Source of the DNA: Sphingopyxis sp. 113P3
Lineage (GTDB): Bacteria; Pseudomonadota; Alphaproteobacteria; Sphingomonadales; Sphingomonadaceae
DNA length: 64,000 nucleotides
Assembly (NCBI RefSeq): GCF_001278035.1
Contig: NZ_CP009452.1
Location: 3,009,501-3,073,500 of the forward strand
Reading direction: 5' to 3'
Shown: piece by piece, positions 39,050 through 49,006 of the stretch
Layout of the letters: the number at the start of each line of letters is the position of its first letter
Position numbering within the stretch: the stretch's first letter is position 1
Position numbers and translations under genes: made by a program
The notes under the pieces: generated by a model
Databases searched by the model: none
Told to the model about the DNA's origin: nothing
Seen by the model: the letters and a program-made list of their open reading frames with translations, nothing else

Positions 39050-40927
39050 ATGACCCTCACCCCGCAATGGCTCGATGAACTGCGATCGCGTGTCACGCTG
39101 TCGACGCTGATCGGCCGCACGGTGAAGATCACGCGCGCGGGCCGTGAGTATAAGGCGTGCTGCCCCTTTCATAACGAGAAGACGCCAAGCTTCACGATCA
39201 ACGACGAGAAGGGCTTTTACCATTGTTTCGGCTGCGGGGCGCATGGCGACGCGATCCGCTGGATGACCGATCAGCGCGGACTGTCGTTCATGGATGCGGT
39301 GAAGGAGCTTGCCGCAGAGGCCGGGATGGAGGTCCCCGCCCCCGATCCCCGCGCGGCGAAAAAGGCGGAGGCGCAAGCGAGCTTGCGCGACGTGACGCAT
39401 GCCGCGGCCGAGTGGTTTGCCCAGCAGCTTGCGAGCAGCAACGGCGCGCCGGCGCGCGATTATCTGAAGAAGCGCGGCATTTCCGATGCCACGCGCGCCG
39501 GCTTCGGCTTTGGTCTCGCGCCCGACAGCCGCAATGCACTCAAGGAGGCGCTCAAGAAATTCCCCACCGCCATGCTGGTCGAGGCCGGCATGCTGATCGC
39601 TCTCGACGAGAAGGAGCCTTACGACCGCTTTCGCGGGCGGCTGATGATCCCGATCCGCGACGCGCGTGGGCGGGTCATCGCCTTTGGCGGACGTATTCTC
39701 GGTGACGGCGAGCCCAAATATCTCAATTCCCCCGACACGCCGCTGTTCGACAAAGGCCGCACCCTTTTCAATCTCGACAAGGCGTCGCCCGCGTCGCGGC
39801 AAACGAACCGGATCATCGTCGTCGAAGGTTATATGGATGTGATCGCGCTCGCGGAGGCGGGGATTGCTGACGTGGTCGCGCCGCTCGGGACCGCGCTCAC
39901 CGAGAATCAGCTCGCAATGCTCTGGCGGATGGTCCCGGTGCCGATCCTTTGCTTTGACGGCGATGCCGCAGGACAGAGGGCAGCAATGCGCGCCGCGATG
40001 CGCGCCCTTCCCCTGCTCCGCCCCGGCTTCAGCCTCGCCTTTGCGACGCTGCCCACCGGGCAGGACCCCGACGATATCGTCCGCGCGCGCGGTGCCGCCG
40101 GTTTTGCAGCACTGCTAGAAGAGGCGCAGCCGCTCGTCGAACAGCTCTGGGCGCACGAAGTTGGCGCAGGTCCCCTGGTGACGCCCGAGGAACGCGCCGC
40201 GCTCAAGACCCGCTTGCTCGGCCATGCCGATGCGATCGAAGATGCCGATGTGCGCCATCATTACCGCGAGGCCTTCCGCGAGCGGCTCGACGCGCTGTTC
40301 GCCCGCGCGCGGCCCGAGCGCACCTCGCGCGTCCCCTGGGCGCCGCCTCAGCGCGGCGCGCGACGCTTTGCGCCCGATCCCAGATTGCAACCGCCGGGCG
40401 CCGAGACGCGTTCGATCGGAGAAGCCGGAATCGACGCCCCCTATATGGCGGCGCTGCTCGGCGGATTGCTGCGCCATCCCGCGGCGCTGAGGCGCAACGA
40501 GGAAGCTCTGGCGCGCCTCGCGATCGGCAATCCCGCCGACGCGGAATTGCTGGACGTGATGCTTGACATCGCAAATGCCCAGGAAGGGCTTGATTGCGAG
40601 GGGTTGCTTGCCATATTGGAGCCGATGAAAGTGTATAATAGGGCGATGACGTTGCTCAGAGCCGACGGAATGCACTTCTCGTTCAACCGACGGCTGGAAG
40701 ACGGCGAAGGGGCCGCCGAGGCGCGCAAAACCGCGCTTCGCGACCTGGATGAATATATCGGCGTGCTGGTGACGCAGCCCGAAATTCGTGCCCGGCTTGC
40801 CGAGGCGACCGCGGATTTCCAGCGCACCATGGATGACGAAGGTTTGGCGCGCCAGCAAAAGCTGCGCGCGATGGACGAGGATTTGACCCGCCGCCTGGCC
40901 GCGCTGTCCGACAGCAGCCGGGATTGA
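39050..40927 (+). CDS. dnaG: DNA primase DnaG
   Basis: The 625-residue enzyme primes replication. The N-terminal zinc-binding domain shows CCPFHNEKTPSF and FHCFGCG-type ligands (YHCFGCGAHGD), followed by the primase core with the TOPRIM motif VVEGYMDVIAL and FDGDAAGQRAAMRA, and a C-terminal helicase-interaction region. It stands 35 bases ahead of rpoD in the same direction. Confidence 0.97.
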   Translation: MTLTPQWLDELRSRVTLSTLIGRTVKITRAGREYKACCPFHNEKTPSFTINDEKGFYHCFGCGAHGDAIRWMTDQRGLSFMDAVKELAAEAGMEVPAPDPRAAKKAEAQASLRDVTHAAAEWFAQQLASSNGAPARDYLKKRGISDATRAGFGFGLAPDSRNALKEALKKFPTAMLVEAGMLIALDEKEPYDRFRGRLMIPIRDARGRVIAFGGRILGDGEPKYLNSPDTPLFDKGRTLFNLDKASPASRQTNRIIVVEGYMDVIALAEAGIADVVAPLGTALTENQLAMLWRMVPVPILCFDGDAAGQRAAMRAAMRALPLLRPGFSLAFATLPTGQDPDDIVRARGAAGFAALLEEAQPLVEQLWAHEVGAGPLVTPEERAALKTRLLGHADAIEDADVRHHYREAFRERLDALFARARPERTSRVPWAPPQRGARRFAPDPRLQPPGAETRSIGEAGIDAPYMAALLGGLLRHPAALRRNEEALARLAIGNPADAELLDVMLDIANAQEGLDCEGLLAILEPMKVYNRAMTLLRADGMHFSFNRRLEDGEGAAEARKTALRDLDEYIGVLVTQPEIRARLAEATADFQRTMDDEGLARQQKLRAMDEDLTRRLAALSDSSRD

Positions 40928-40962
40928 CGACCCACTTATTTGCCCGCAGGCAGGATTGATAG

Positions 40963-42969
40963 ATGGCCACCAAGAACACCGCCGAAACCGACGCTCCGCT
41001 GATCGATCTCAACGAAGCCGACGTCAAAAAGCTGATCGCGCGCGGCAAGAAGCGCGGCTACCTGACCTATGACGAGCTGAACGCGGCGTTGCCGCAGGAT
41101 GAGATGTCTTCGGAGCAGATCGAGGACATCATGTCGGCGATCAGCGACATGGGCATCAACATCGTCGAGAGCGACGAGGATGTGCAGGAAGAGGCCGAGC
41201 AGGACGCCGATGACGAAGTCGACGTCAGCGCCGGCACGGGTTCGGTCTCCAACCCCGCGATCGAAAAGAAGAAGGAAACGGTTGATCGCACCGACGATCC
41301 CGTTCGCATGTACCTGCGCGAGATGGGGGCGGTCGAGCTTTTGAGCCGCGAGGGCGAGATCGCGATTGCGAAGCGCATCGAGGCGGGCCGCGACACGATG
41401 ATCCTTGGCCTTTGCGAAAGCCCGCTGACCTTCAATGCGATCATCGAATGGTCGAACGCGCTCAACAATGGCGACATGCAGCTGCGCGAGATCGTCGACC
41501 TCGAGGCAATGCTGACCAAGGACCCCGCACCTGAAAATCTCGAAAATGAGGAAGAGGACGACGGCGAGATCAGCGAGAAGACCGCCGGCGTCTCGTTCAA
41601 GGACGAGGATGAGGTCGAGGAAGAGCCCGAAGCCGATGAAGATGACGAAGACGGCGGCTCGGCCAAGAAGCGCGAAAGCTTCGAGGATGACGACGAGGAC
41701 AATACGCTGAGCCTCGCGGCCATGGAAGAATTGCTGAAGCCCGACGCGCTCGAGAAATTCGCCGCGATCACCAAGAGCTTCAAGGCGTTCCAGAAGCTGC
41801 AGGAGGCGCGACTTGAATCGCTGTCGGGCGGCGAGGAATTTCCGGCCGCGTCGGAGAAGAAATATCACAAGCTGCGCGAGGAACTCACCGCGCAGGTCGA
41901 GAGCGTGCAGTTCCACGGCACCAAGATCGAATATCTCGTCGACCAGCTTTACAGCTACAACCGGCGCCTGACCGCGCTGGGTGGGCAGATGCTGCGTCTC
42001 GCCGAGCGTCACAAGGTGCCGCGCAAGTCGTTCCTCGATCATTATGTCGGTCGCGAGCTCGAAGAAAATTGGCTCGACGAGGTTGGCAAGATCGACAAGA
42101 AATGGGCGGCCTTTGCCGAAAATGAAGCGGCCGCCGTCGATCGCATTCGCGTCGAGATTTCGGAGATCGCGCAGGCAGCGGGCATGAGTCTCACCGAGTT
42201 TCGCCGCGTCGTGAACATGGTCCAGAAAGGCGAGCGCGAGGCGCGTATCGCCAAGAAGGAAATGGTCGAGGCGAACCTGCGCCTCGTGATCTCGATCGCG
42301 AAGAAATACACGAACCGCGGCCTGCAGTTCCTCGATCTCATCCAGGAAGGCAATATCGGGCTCATGAAGGCCGTCGACAAATTCGAATATCGTCGCGGTT
42401 ACAAATTTTCGACCTACGCCACCTGGTGGATCCGGCAGGCAATCACCCGCTCGATCGCCGACCAGGCGCGGACGATCCGCATCCCGGTCCATATGATCGA
42501 GACGATCAACAAGCTTGTGCGGTGCAGCCGCCAGTTCCTTCATGAATCGGGCCGCGAACCCACCCCTGAGGAAATGGCCGAGCGCCTGTCGATGCCGCTC
42601 GAGAAGGTCCGCAAGGTGATGAAGATCGCCAAGGAGCCGATCAGCCTTGAAACCCCGATCGGGGACGAGGAAGACAGCCACCTCGGCGATTTCATCGAGG
42701 ACAAGAATGCCGTCATCCCGGTCGACGCCGCCGTGCAGTCGAACCTCAAGGAAACGGTCACGCGCGTTCTCGCGTCGCTGACGCCTCGTGAGGAACGCGT
42801 TCTGCGCATGCGCTTCGGCATCGGCATGAACACCGACCACACACTTGAGGAAGTCGGTCAGCAGTTCAGTGTTACGCGCGAGCGCATCCGCCAGATCGAG
42901 GCAAAGGCGCTGCGCAAGCTCAAGCATCCAAGCCGCAGCCGAAAGATGCGCAGCTTTCTCGACCAGTAG
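40963..42969 (+). CDS. rpoD: Primary sigma factor RpoD (sigma-70)
   Basis: The 668-residue housekeeping sigma factor has region 1.1 ([20 protein letters not shown]), region 1.2 ([21 protein letters not shown]), a large acidic non-conserved region, regions 2.1-2.4 ([39 protein letters not shown]), region 3 and region 4 ([20 protein letters not shown]). It directs most transcription. Acidic insert and length fit alphaproteobacterial RpoD. Confidence 0.97.
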   Translation: MATKNTAETDAPLIDLNEADVKKLIARGKKRGYLTYDELNAALPQDEMSSEQIEDIMSAISDMGINIVESDEDVQEEAEQDADDEVDVSAGTGSVSNPAIEKKKETVDRTDDPVRMYLREMGAVELLSREGEIAIAKRIEAGRDTMILGLCESPLTFNAIIEWSNALNNGDMQLREIVDLEAMLTKDPAPENLENEEEDDGEISEKTAGVSFKDEDEVEEEPEADEDDEDGGSAKKRESFEDDDEDNTLSLAAMEELLKPDALEKFAAITKSFKAFQKLQEARLESLSGGEEFPAASEKKYHKLREELTAQVESVQFHGTKIEYLVDQLYSYNRRLTALGGQMLRLAERHKVPRKSFLDHYVGRELEENWLDEVGKIDKKWAAFAENEAAAVDRIRVEISEIAQAAGMSLTEFRRVVNMVQKGEREARIAKKEMVEANLRLVISIAKKYTNRGLQFLDLIQEGNIGLMKAVDKFEYRRGYKFSTYATWWIRQAITRSIADQARTIRIPVHMIETINKLVRCSRQFLHESGREPTPEEMAERLSMPLEKVRKVMKIAKEPISLETPIGDEEDSHLGDFIEDKNAVIPVDAAVQSNLKETVTRVLASLTPREERVLRMRFGIGMNTDHTLEEVGQQFSVTRERIRQIEAKALRKLKHPSRSRKMRSFLDQ

Positions 42970-43335
42970 ACGCAAAGCAGCCTATTTGCGTTCAGGCCGA
43001 GCGCGCCCAAGCGCCGAACGTCCTGTTCCAGCTCGCGGATCGGGACGGTGCCTGGGCAGGCTCGGGCCGGACGCAAGACGGGAAGCCATCCACCATTCAT
43101 CGAACAGTAACGGCGGCCGGTCTAACCGGTCGCCGCTTCGCCGCGCGGTGAGTCTAAGAAAATCGCGCTCGACCGGCGAGGCGGCATCTTCTCTCCCTTC
43201 ACAAGGCTCCGGCGATGAAAAAATTTCAGGACTGATGGCGTAGTTTCCCGACCGATAGGAATAATTCCCGCCGAGGCCGCGCCGCCCTTAGGGCGTCCCG
43301 AGGCCGATCCCACGGAAAAGCAAGCATTACCGAAT
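42970..43335. other. Intergenic region after rpoD
   Basis: Apart from a small hairpin (CGCAAA...TTTGCG, about 42971-42990) and a GC-rich inverted repeat near 43112-43133, either of which could end the rpoD transcript, I see no gene. The region leads into the sigma-54 promoter of the next gene. Confidence 0.4.
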
Positions 43336-43351
43336 TTGGCACGCCCCTTGC
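43336..43351 (+). promoter_or_regulatory. Sigma-54 (RpoN) promoter
   Basis: TTGGCACGCCCCTTGC matches the -24/-12 consensus, with the invariant GG (43338-43339) and GC (43350-43351) exactly ten bases apart. It lies 57 bases before the pspC-like start, and sigma-54 control is the known mode for phage-shock genes. Confidence 0.85.
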
Positions 43352-43407
43352 GATGCTTGAGCCATGAGCATCGGGCGATGCCCGCAGCCAAGAGGAAAGA
43401 CAAGAAA

Positions 43408-43692
43408 ATGGACAACGAAACCACCAATCTCTTCCGCCGCCGCGATACGTTTTTCGGGATCTGCGAGGCTGTGGGCCAGGACTTTGGCTTCAATCCGCTT
43501 TGGCTGCGCCTCGCCTTCGTCGCGCCGCTCTTCTTTTTCCCGGTTCAGACTTTCGCGGCTTATTTCCTGCTCGGCGCCATTGTCCTTGCCTCGCGGCTGA
43601 TCCATCCGCGGCCGGTGGCAGCGCCCGCCCCGGTGACGGCACAGCCGCAGGATCGGGTCGAGGAACACGCGGATCTGGCGCTCGCCGCCTGA
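43408..43692 (+). CDS. pspC: PspC-domain protein
   Basis: The 94-residue protein has a PspC domain (NLFRRRDTFFGICEAVGQDFGFNPLWLRLAF, one to two membrane segments VAPLFFFPVQTFAAYFLLGAIVLAS) and an Ala/Pro-rich tail. PspC senses secretin-type envelope stress at the inner membrane. Only the PspC-like gene is here, without pspA, pspB or pspF, but its sigma-54 promoter fits psp control. The ATG at 43408 is conventional; one at 43378 is possible. Confidence 0.8.
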   Translation: MDNETTNLFRRRDTFFGICEAVGQDFGFNPLWLRLAFVAPLFFFPVQTFAAYFLLGAIVLASRLIHPRPVAAPAPVTAQPQDRVEEHADLALAA

Positions 43693-43775
43693 CTTCAAGC
43701 CGGGCGCGGCGGGCTTCCCTCTCCCCGCTTGCCGCCCCGGCCCCGCGGCCCGGCCATCCACGGGCCGCATGACGG

Positions 43776-43816
43776 GACCGGCACGCCCCTCGGGGCCTGC
43801 CGGTCCTTTGCTTTTT
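43776..43816 (+). terminator. Rho-independent terminator after pspC-like gene
   Basis: GACCGGCA pairs with TGCCGGTC around an inner CCCC/GGGG stem, followed by CTTTGCTTTTT. Confidence 0.85.
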
Positions 43817-43975
43817 CGCACCGTCCCGCTTCGAGACGCCGTGGTGGCAAACGCTTCACCGCATTCCGGGCCGCTCATAAACCCTCCGTTTACGACGTTA
43901 TTCTATGAGGGGACCCAGCGGTGACATCGCGGAAAAAAGAGACCCTGCCTCTCCGCGACATGCAAGGATGACCTG

Positions 43976-44647
43976 TTGAGCCAGTCGACCCAGCCCCGGA
44001 CCCAGACGCGCAGCGTTGCCGAGCTGCTCGACGCGCTGGTTGCAAGCGATGGCACCGGCGCGCATCCCTATGTGAGGTCGGGGGCCCTCTCTACGGGTCC
44101 GGAGGCAATGCGCAATCTTGCCGACGCTGTGCATTTTCTTTGCCTGCTACACGGCCGCTACCCGGGCGTGATCGACAGTGCCGCGCGCAAGGCGGTCGAC
44201 CCAGCCTCGCGCCGCTGGATGGACGAAGCGGCGCAAGCCTTTGCCGAAGAGCGCAGCGCCCTCTCGGCGATCGCCGCTGCGGCGGGCCCGATGCCGAGCA
44301 CCCACGGCCAGGATCAATGCGAGGCGGCAGTGGCCGCGCAGCGCCGCGCCCTTGACATGCTCGCCGAATCCGATCGCCACGGCTGTGCAGTCGGTGCCGC
44401 GGTTGCGCTGACGCTCGATTGGCTGACGATCCGCGTCCTTCTCGATATCAGCGCCCAGCGGCTCGACCTCCCCGCCCATCGCTGCACCCTCCCCGACCTG
44501 CGCGATACCGCGCGGCTCGCCAACCTGGTGGCCGATACGCCGGCGGCCGAGCGTGCGATCGCCTTTGGCGCACAGCAGCTTATCACGCAGCATAGCGGCC
44601 TTTGGGACTTGCTTGCAGCGCGCGCCGAAAGCCGCGCGCACGCCTGA
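43976..44647 (+). CDS. Uncharacterised helical protein
   Basis: This 223-residue protein has no signal peptide and no domain I recognise. It is mainly helical (SVAELLDALVASDG, ALSTGPEAMRNLADAVHFLCLLHGRYPGVID, GAAVALTLDWLTIRVLLDISAQRLDL). The apparent start is TTG at 43976 with AAGGA eight bases upstream; no better ATG lies in frame near it. It is probably cytoplasmic. It precedes a MoxR ATPase gene by 145 bases; a link is not established. Confidence 0.7.
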   Translation: MSQSTQPRTQTRSVAELLDALVASDGTGAHPYVRSGALSTGPEAMRNLADAVHFLCLLHGRYPGVIDSAARKAVDPASRRWMDEAAQAFAEERSALSAIAAAAGPMPSTHGQDQCEAAVAAQRRALDMLAESDRHGCAVGAAVALTLDWLTIRVLLDISAQRLDLPAHRCTLPDLRDTARLANLVADTPAAERAIAFGAQQLITQHSGLWDLLAARAESRAHA

Positions 44648-44792
44648 GCCGCGCCTGGGCGGCACGAAGCGCCGCCCAGTCATGAACAGCATGCAGCAGC
44701 GTGCGCTCGGACGCCAACCGCTTGCACCTCCCCCTCACCCCCGCTATGCCGATCCCAGTTGACGTTCACGTTAAGGGAAAGGCTGCGCGACG

Positions 44793-45638
44793 ATGCGTTT
44801 CGAAGGAACCAGCGCCTATATCGCCACCGACGATCTCAAGGTCGCGGTCAATGCCGCGACGATGCTCCGCCGTCCGCTGCTGGTGAAGGGCGAGCCCGGC
44901 ACCGGCAAGACCGTGCTCGCGGAGGAAATCGCCAAGGCTTTCGACGCTCCGCTCATTACCTGGAACATCAAGTCAACGACCAAGGCGCAGCAGGGCCTCT
45001 ACGAATATGATGCGGTCGCGCGGCTGCGCGACGGGCAGCTCGGCGAGGAACGCGTCCACGACATCCGCAACTACATCAAGAAGGGCAAATTGTGGGAAGC
45101 CTTCACCTCCCCGAAGCTGCCCGTGCTCCTGATCGACGAGATCGACAAGGCCGACATCGAGTTTCCGAACGACCTGCTCCAGGAACTCGATCGCATGGCG
45201 TTCCACGTCTATGAGACCGACGAGACGATCAGCGCGAAGGAACGCCCGATCGTCGTGATCACCTCGAACAATGAGAAGGAATTGCCTGACGCCTTTTTGC
45301 GCCGCTGCTTCTTCCATTATATCAAGTTCCCCGACCGCGACACGATGGCCGAGATCGTGGAGGTTCACTTCCCCGGCATCCAGAAGACGCTGGTCAGCCG
45401 CGCGATGGACATTTTCTACGATGTACGCGAGGTGCCGGGGCTCAAGAAAAAGCCGTCGACGAGTGAGCTGATCGACTGGCTGAAGCTGCTTCTCGCCGAG
45501 GATATGCCGCTCGAGGTCCTGCAGAACCGCGACGTGGGCAAGGCGATTCCGCCCCTCCACGGCGCGCTTCTCAAGAATGAGCAGGATGTGATGCTGTTCG
45601 AAAAACTCGCTTTCATGGCGCGCCGGCAGGGCGCCTGA
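44793..45638 (+). CDS. MoxR-family AAA+ ATPase
   Basis: The 281-residue ATPase has Walker A GEPGTGKT, Walker B VLLIDEIDKAD, sensor 1 VITSNNEKELP and the Arg-finger region LPDAFLRRCFFHYI. MoxR ATPases act as chaperones that insert cofactors or mature complexes, normally with a von Willebrand factor A partner (CoxE type) next door. No VWA gene follows here: a small GFA gene does, four bases downstream. Confidence 0.92.
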   Translation: MRFEGTSAYIATDDLKVAVNAATMLRRPLLVKGEPGTGKTVLAEEIAKAFDAPLITWNIKSTTKAQQGLYEYDAVARLRDGQLGEERVHDIRNYIKKGKLWEAFTSPKLPVLLIDEIDKADIEFPNDLLQELDRMAFHVYETDETISAKERPIVVITSNNEKELPDAFLRRCFFHYIKFPDRDTMAEIVEVHFPGIQKTLVSRAMDIFYDVREVPGLKKKPSTSELIDWLKLLLAEDMPLEVLQNRDVGKAIPPLHGALLKNEQDVMLFEKLAFMARRQGA

Positions 45639-45642
45639 GGCG

Positions 45643-46035
45643 ATGGAATATAGCGGCCGCTGCGCTTGCGGGGCGGTCGAAATCCGCATCAGGGGCAAGG
45701 CGCTCGCCGTGCGGCAATGCTGGTGCCGGCGCTGCCAGCAGATTGCAGCGGGCGGTCCTACACATAATGCCGTTTTCCGGGCCGCCGATATCGGCATCGA
45801 AGGACCAACGGCGAGCCACGACTATGTCGCGGACAGCGGGAACATACTGACCCGCACGCATTGCCCCGCCTGCGGTACGCCAATCCTGGGCGGCTCCTCG
45901 GCCCGGCCGGACATGCGAGTGGTCCGCCTCGGTGTGCTCGACGAGGCGCACGGGCTCAAGCCGACCGTGGCCATCTGGACAAGCGAGGCGCCGCCTTGGG
46001 CGCTTCTCGATCCGGCATTGGAGCAGTATCCTTAG
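45643..46035 (+). CDS. GFA family zinc protein (glutathione-dependent formaldehyde-activating enzyme/CENP-V-like)
   Basis: This 130-residue protein has the GFA zinc ligands C-x-C in GRCACGAVEI, CWCRRCQQ and CPACGTP. It resembles formaldehyde-glutathione binding proteins, but most family members are uncharacterised. It starts four bases after the MoxR stop and is likely co-transcribed. Confidence 0.86.
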   Translation: MEYSGRCACGAVEIRIRGKALAVRQCWCRRCQQIAAGGPTHNAVFRAADIGIEGPTASHDYVADSGNILTRTHCPACGTPILGGSSARPDMRVVRLGVLDEAHGLKPTVAIWTSEAPPWALLDPALEQYP

Positions 46036-46058
46036 CAGCCCCCCGCCCCGCCAGCGCC

Positions 46059-47456
46059 TCAGAGCTGATAGGCGACCTCGACGTCGCCCCAGCGGCGCCC
46101 GTTGATCACCGCGGGCATATAGACGTTGCGCACCGTCACATAGTTGGTGCCATCGCCTTCCTGGCGATAGACCGCCATGAAGAAGGGGGCGTTGCTGCGC
46201 TTCGCCGCAGCGTCGGTTTCATCGAAGAGAATGCGGCCGTTGCGGCAATGCGCCGTGTCGTGCTCGATATCGCCCGTGGGCGCGCGCGAGCAGTCGGTGA
46301 TGTGGGTTGGCAGAAAGCCGTTCATGTCTCCGGCCGACGACATGCGCACCTCAGGATGCTCGGTGACGATACGGTCGAACAGCGGACGCCAGTGGCGGTC
46401 GGCCCAGTCGCAAAGGGTCGTACGGAAACGTTCCGGGTTCGATCCTGGAACACGGACATAATCGGTGTCGAACAATTGCTCCATTGTCAGCTCGCCGCGC
46501 GCGAGCGCATTTTCCGCAAGCGCCACGAACTCGTCGCGTACCTTCGCTGCGAGCTCGACGACCGCCGAATCGCGCGGCGAGACGCCCGCCGAAATCACCG
46601 CGTTGAACATCCGGTTGGACACATTCTCCATCGAGAGGATCGAGTCGCGCGTTCCCTCCAGCGTCGCGCTATTGTCGCGCACAGATGTCACGACGCGGTC
46701 AAGCGCCTCGCGGACCCGCGCACCATTGGCGTGCACCATAGCGCTCGACTGCGCGATACGGTCGCTCTGGTCGTCAAGGAGCGCAACAAGATGGGTCGCG
46801 TCATGAAGCGCGTCCGTGATCGTCTCGAACTGCGCCTCGGCGCGGCTCGACTGCTCGACTCCCGACTGGATCTCGGCGACCAGACCGCTCGCCTCGCTCG
46901 CAAGGCTCCCGATCGAGCGGCGGATTTCGTCGGTTGCACCGCGCGTGTTCTGCGCAAGCTTCTTAACCTCGGCGGCGACGACCGCGAAGGTTCGGCCGGC
47001 GTCGCCCGCGCGCTCGGCCTCGATCGCGGCATTGAGCGCAAGCATGTTCGTCGTCTTGGCGATCGATTCGATCGACTGGCTCACCTGCTGCACCTGCTCC
47101 ATCACCGCAGCGAAATTGGTGACATGCTGGCCGAGCCTGGCGACAAGGTCGATGACCGAGCGAAATTCGGTGACCGCGGCGTTGACCCGCTCGGCACCCG
47201 CATCGAGCTGCTCGCAGGCGCGCGCCGAAAGTAGCTTTGCTTCGTCGGTCGAATCGGCGATCTGGCGCTGGTCTGCCTCCAGCCCGACGACATATTCCTC
47301 AAGTCGGCCCAGTTCGGCGATCTGGCGGTCCATCTGGTCGGTGGCGCGCTTGATGCGTCCGGCGGCGTCGCTGCACCCGACGGCAAGCTCCCCGCAATCG
47401 CTCGCAACCGACTGATCGAGCAATTGTTCTGCTGGACGGATCGGATCATGTTTCAT
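46059..47456 (-). CDS. Soluble methyl-accepting chemotaxis protein
   Basis: The 465-residue receptor lacks a membrane segment. It has an N-terminal helical part, the conserved signalling hairpin ([36 protein letters not shown]), and a C-terminal sensory region ([39 protein letters not shown]). So the sensor follows the signalling domain, the reverse of the common order. The ATG at 47456 is used; the frame also allows a TTG at 47474. It should signal through CheA/CheW in the cytoplasm. Confidence 0.88.
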   Translation of the reverse strand: MKHDPIRPAEQLLDQSVASDCGELAVGCSDAAGRIKRATDQMDRQIAELGRLEEYVVGLEADQRQIADSTDEAKLLSARACEQLDAGAERVNAAVTEFRSVIDLVARLGQHVTNFAAVMEQVQQVSQSIESIAKTTNMLALNAAIEAERAGDAGRTFAVVAAEVKKLAQNTRGATDEIRRSIGSLASEASGLVAEIQSGVEQSSRAEAQFETITDALHDATHLVALLDDQSDRIAQSSAMVHANGARVREALDRVVTSVRDNSATLEGTRDSILSMENVSNRMFNAVISAGVSPRDSAVVELAAKVRDEFVALAENALARGELTMEQLFDTDYVRVPGSNPERFRTTLCDWADRHWRPLFDRIVTEHPEVRMSSAGDMNGFLPTHITDCSRAPTGDIEHDTAHCRNGRILFDETDAAAKRSNAPFFMAVYRQEGDGTNYVTVRNVYMPAVINGRRWGDVEVAYQL

Positions 47457-47775
47457 CGGCGCACCCACAATCAATGATTGTAAGCGATATGCCCGACATT
47501 GGTTAATGCGGTGTCAACAGGTGCGAGCGCCGAGGGGAGGAAGGAGCGGTAGGTTCAAGTCACGCGGCGCTTGATGCCGTGGATGGAAAGCCCCAAGCAA
47601 ACGTCCGTTTCCGACGCGCGACCCGGTGCGTGCGGTTATTTTTGCAGCGCGTCCGTGGCGCGCTTCCCCCCGCTTCGCAGTACGCGGTTTATACGAGGAC
47701 CACCGGACGGCCGCAAGCGGGAAACATGGGGATTTCCGGGACACATCGCATGCCAATTTACATGTTGAAAACTTG
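47457..47775. other. Intergenic region, nothing identified
   Basis: This gap between the chemoreceptor and MgtC-like genes contains no reading frame with coding character, no hairpin terminator I trust and no recognisable repeat. Confidence 0.4.
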
Positions 47776-48267
47776 TCACTTTTGATCCGGTGCACGCACC
47801 GATTTGCCATCCCCGCCCTCCCATCGGCGTTCGGCGACACGCAAGAGGGTGAGCATGACAAGGCTGATGATGCAGCCGATCACCACCAGCGGCCATTGCG
47901 CGGCGCCGCACGCAATCCCGACGACCGCTGCGAGCCACAGATGCGCCGCGGTCGTCAGATTATGCACTTCGCCTCGGCTGAAGACGATCAGTCCGGCACC
48001 GATAATGCCGATGAACCCCCCGGTCGCCTCGAAGATGCGCAGCGGGTCCATCCGATCCCCGCCGCCCAGCTGGCCATAGAGCGCGAGCACGGATACCGTC
48101 ATCATTGCGGCAGAAAAGCAGATGAGCCCGTGAGTGCGAAGCCCGGCTGCGTGGCCCCGGATTTCGCGATCGAGCCCGAGTAGCAAACCCAGCACCGCTG
48201 CTACACCAAGCCGCGACAGAAGGTCGAAATCGACCCAATGCACCAATGTTGGCGGATTAAGTTCCAT
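47776..48267 (-). CDS. MgtC/SapB-family membrane protein
   Basis: The 163-residue protein has about four membrane segments and the MgtC motifs LLGLDREIRGHAAGLRTHGLI and GGFIGIIGAGLIVFSRGEVHNLTTAAHLW. MgtC proteins influence magnesium homeostasis and virulence-related ATP regulation, but environmental members are mostly uncharacterised. It is of usual length for the short form. Confidence 0.9.
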   Translation of the reverse strand: MELNPPTLVHWVDFDLLSRLGVAAVLGLLLGLDREIRGHAAGLRTHGLICFSAAMMTVSVLALYGQLGGGDRMDPLRIFEATGGFIGIIGAGLIVFSRGEVHNLTTAAHLWLAAVVGIACGAAQWPLVVIGCIISLVMLTLLRVAERRWEGGDGKSVRAPDQK

Positions 48268-48486
48268 CGCCTACCATAGCGCCGGGGAGTAAAAAGGGTT
48301 CCGGCCGGGGAAATTGGTGATCCCACTGAACCTCAGGCAATGGTGGTGACTGCCAAAAGCCCCGCGAGTTTCCGAGCTGGGTTGCAAGAGAGAGTTCTGG
48401 CACCTGCACCATGACTAAGGGCAGGTGGTGCCCTCGCCGAGCCGATAGCGACGACGTAGCGACGCGAGCGGTAGCTGGAGCAGCTT

Positions 48487-48918
48487 TCAAAAGGTTGAGC
48501 GGCAATTCTCATCGAAGCGCCGCGCCAGCTCGGCGAGGCTGACCGTCTTCAGCCGCGCGACCAACATCGCCTCTGCCTCTTGGAGTGCGCTTTCCAAGGC
48601 CTGGTTGACAACCCGTTCCACCGCGCATTTGGCGTTCGGATGTTCGCTCCCGATCGTGAAGAGACGCGGACCCCCGACGGCGCGGTGAACGTCAAGTAGC
48701 GACACGGTCTCAAGGTCGGCCTGGATCACCCAGCCGCCACCGTGCCCCTTTTCCGACCGCACATAGCCCGAATCCCGCAAGCCTGCCATCGTTCTGCGCA
48801 CGACAACGGCATTGGTGCCAAGCATGCGCGCGATCTCGTCCGAGGTCATCGGGCCTTCATGTCGCGCCATGTGAAGCAGCACATGGAGCATTCGCGAGAG
48901 ACGGCTGTCATTGCGCAT
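48487..48918 (-). CDS. Rrf2-family transcriptional regulator
   Basis: The 143-residue protein has the Rrf2 winged helix (SRMLHVLLHMARHEGPMTSDEIARMLGTNAVVVRRTMAGLR, then the wing YVRSEKGHGGGW). The three-Cys cluster of IscR is not present (single Cys in NAKCAVERV and one near the end), so it probably lacks a [2Fe-2S] cluster and may act by thiol or ligand sensing. It diverges from the methyltransferase gene, a likely target. Confidence 0.87.
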   Translation of the reverse strand: MRNDSRLSRMLHVLLHMARHEGPMTSDEIARMLGTNAVVVRRTMAGLRDSGYVRSEKGHGGGWVIQADLETVSLLDVHRAVGGPRLFTIGSEHPNAKCAVERVVNQALESALQEAEAMLVARLKTVSLAELARRFDENCRSTF

Positions 48919-48973
48919 GATGCAGTCATTCGCTGTTCGGTGAGGATTGGCAAGCGCTCAAAGTCACGATACT

Positions 48974-48979
48974 TATAAT
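48974..48979 (+). promoter_or_regulatory. TATAAT -10 element of the methyltransferase gene
   Basis: A consensus TATAAT is 28 bases before the ATG at 49007 in the divergent intergenic region shared with the Rrf2 gene. A candidate -35 (TTGGCA at 48947) is 21 bases away, long for sigma-70. Confidence 0.35.
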
Positions 48980-49006
48980 GTTACATGATTCGTGGAGCAT
49001 TGAGAA

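Noticed and set aside
40936..42975. Long open frame opposite rpoD
   Set aside because: Shadow of rpoD, whose sigma-70 regions are all present on the plus strand.
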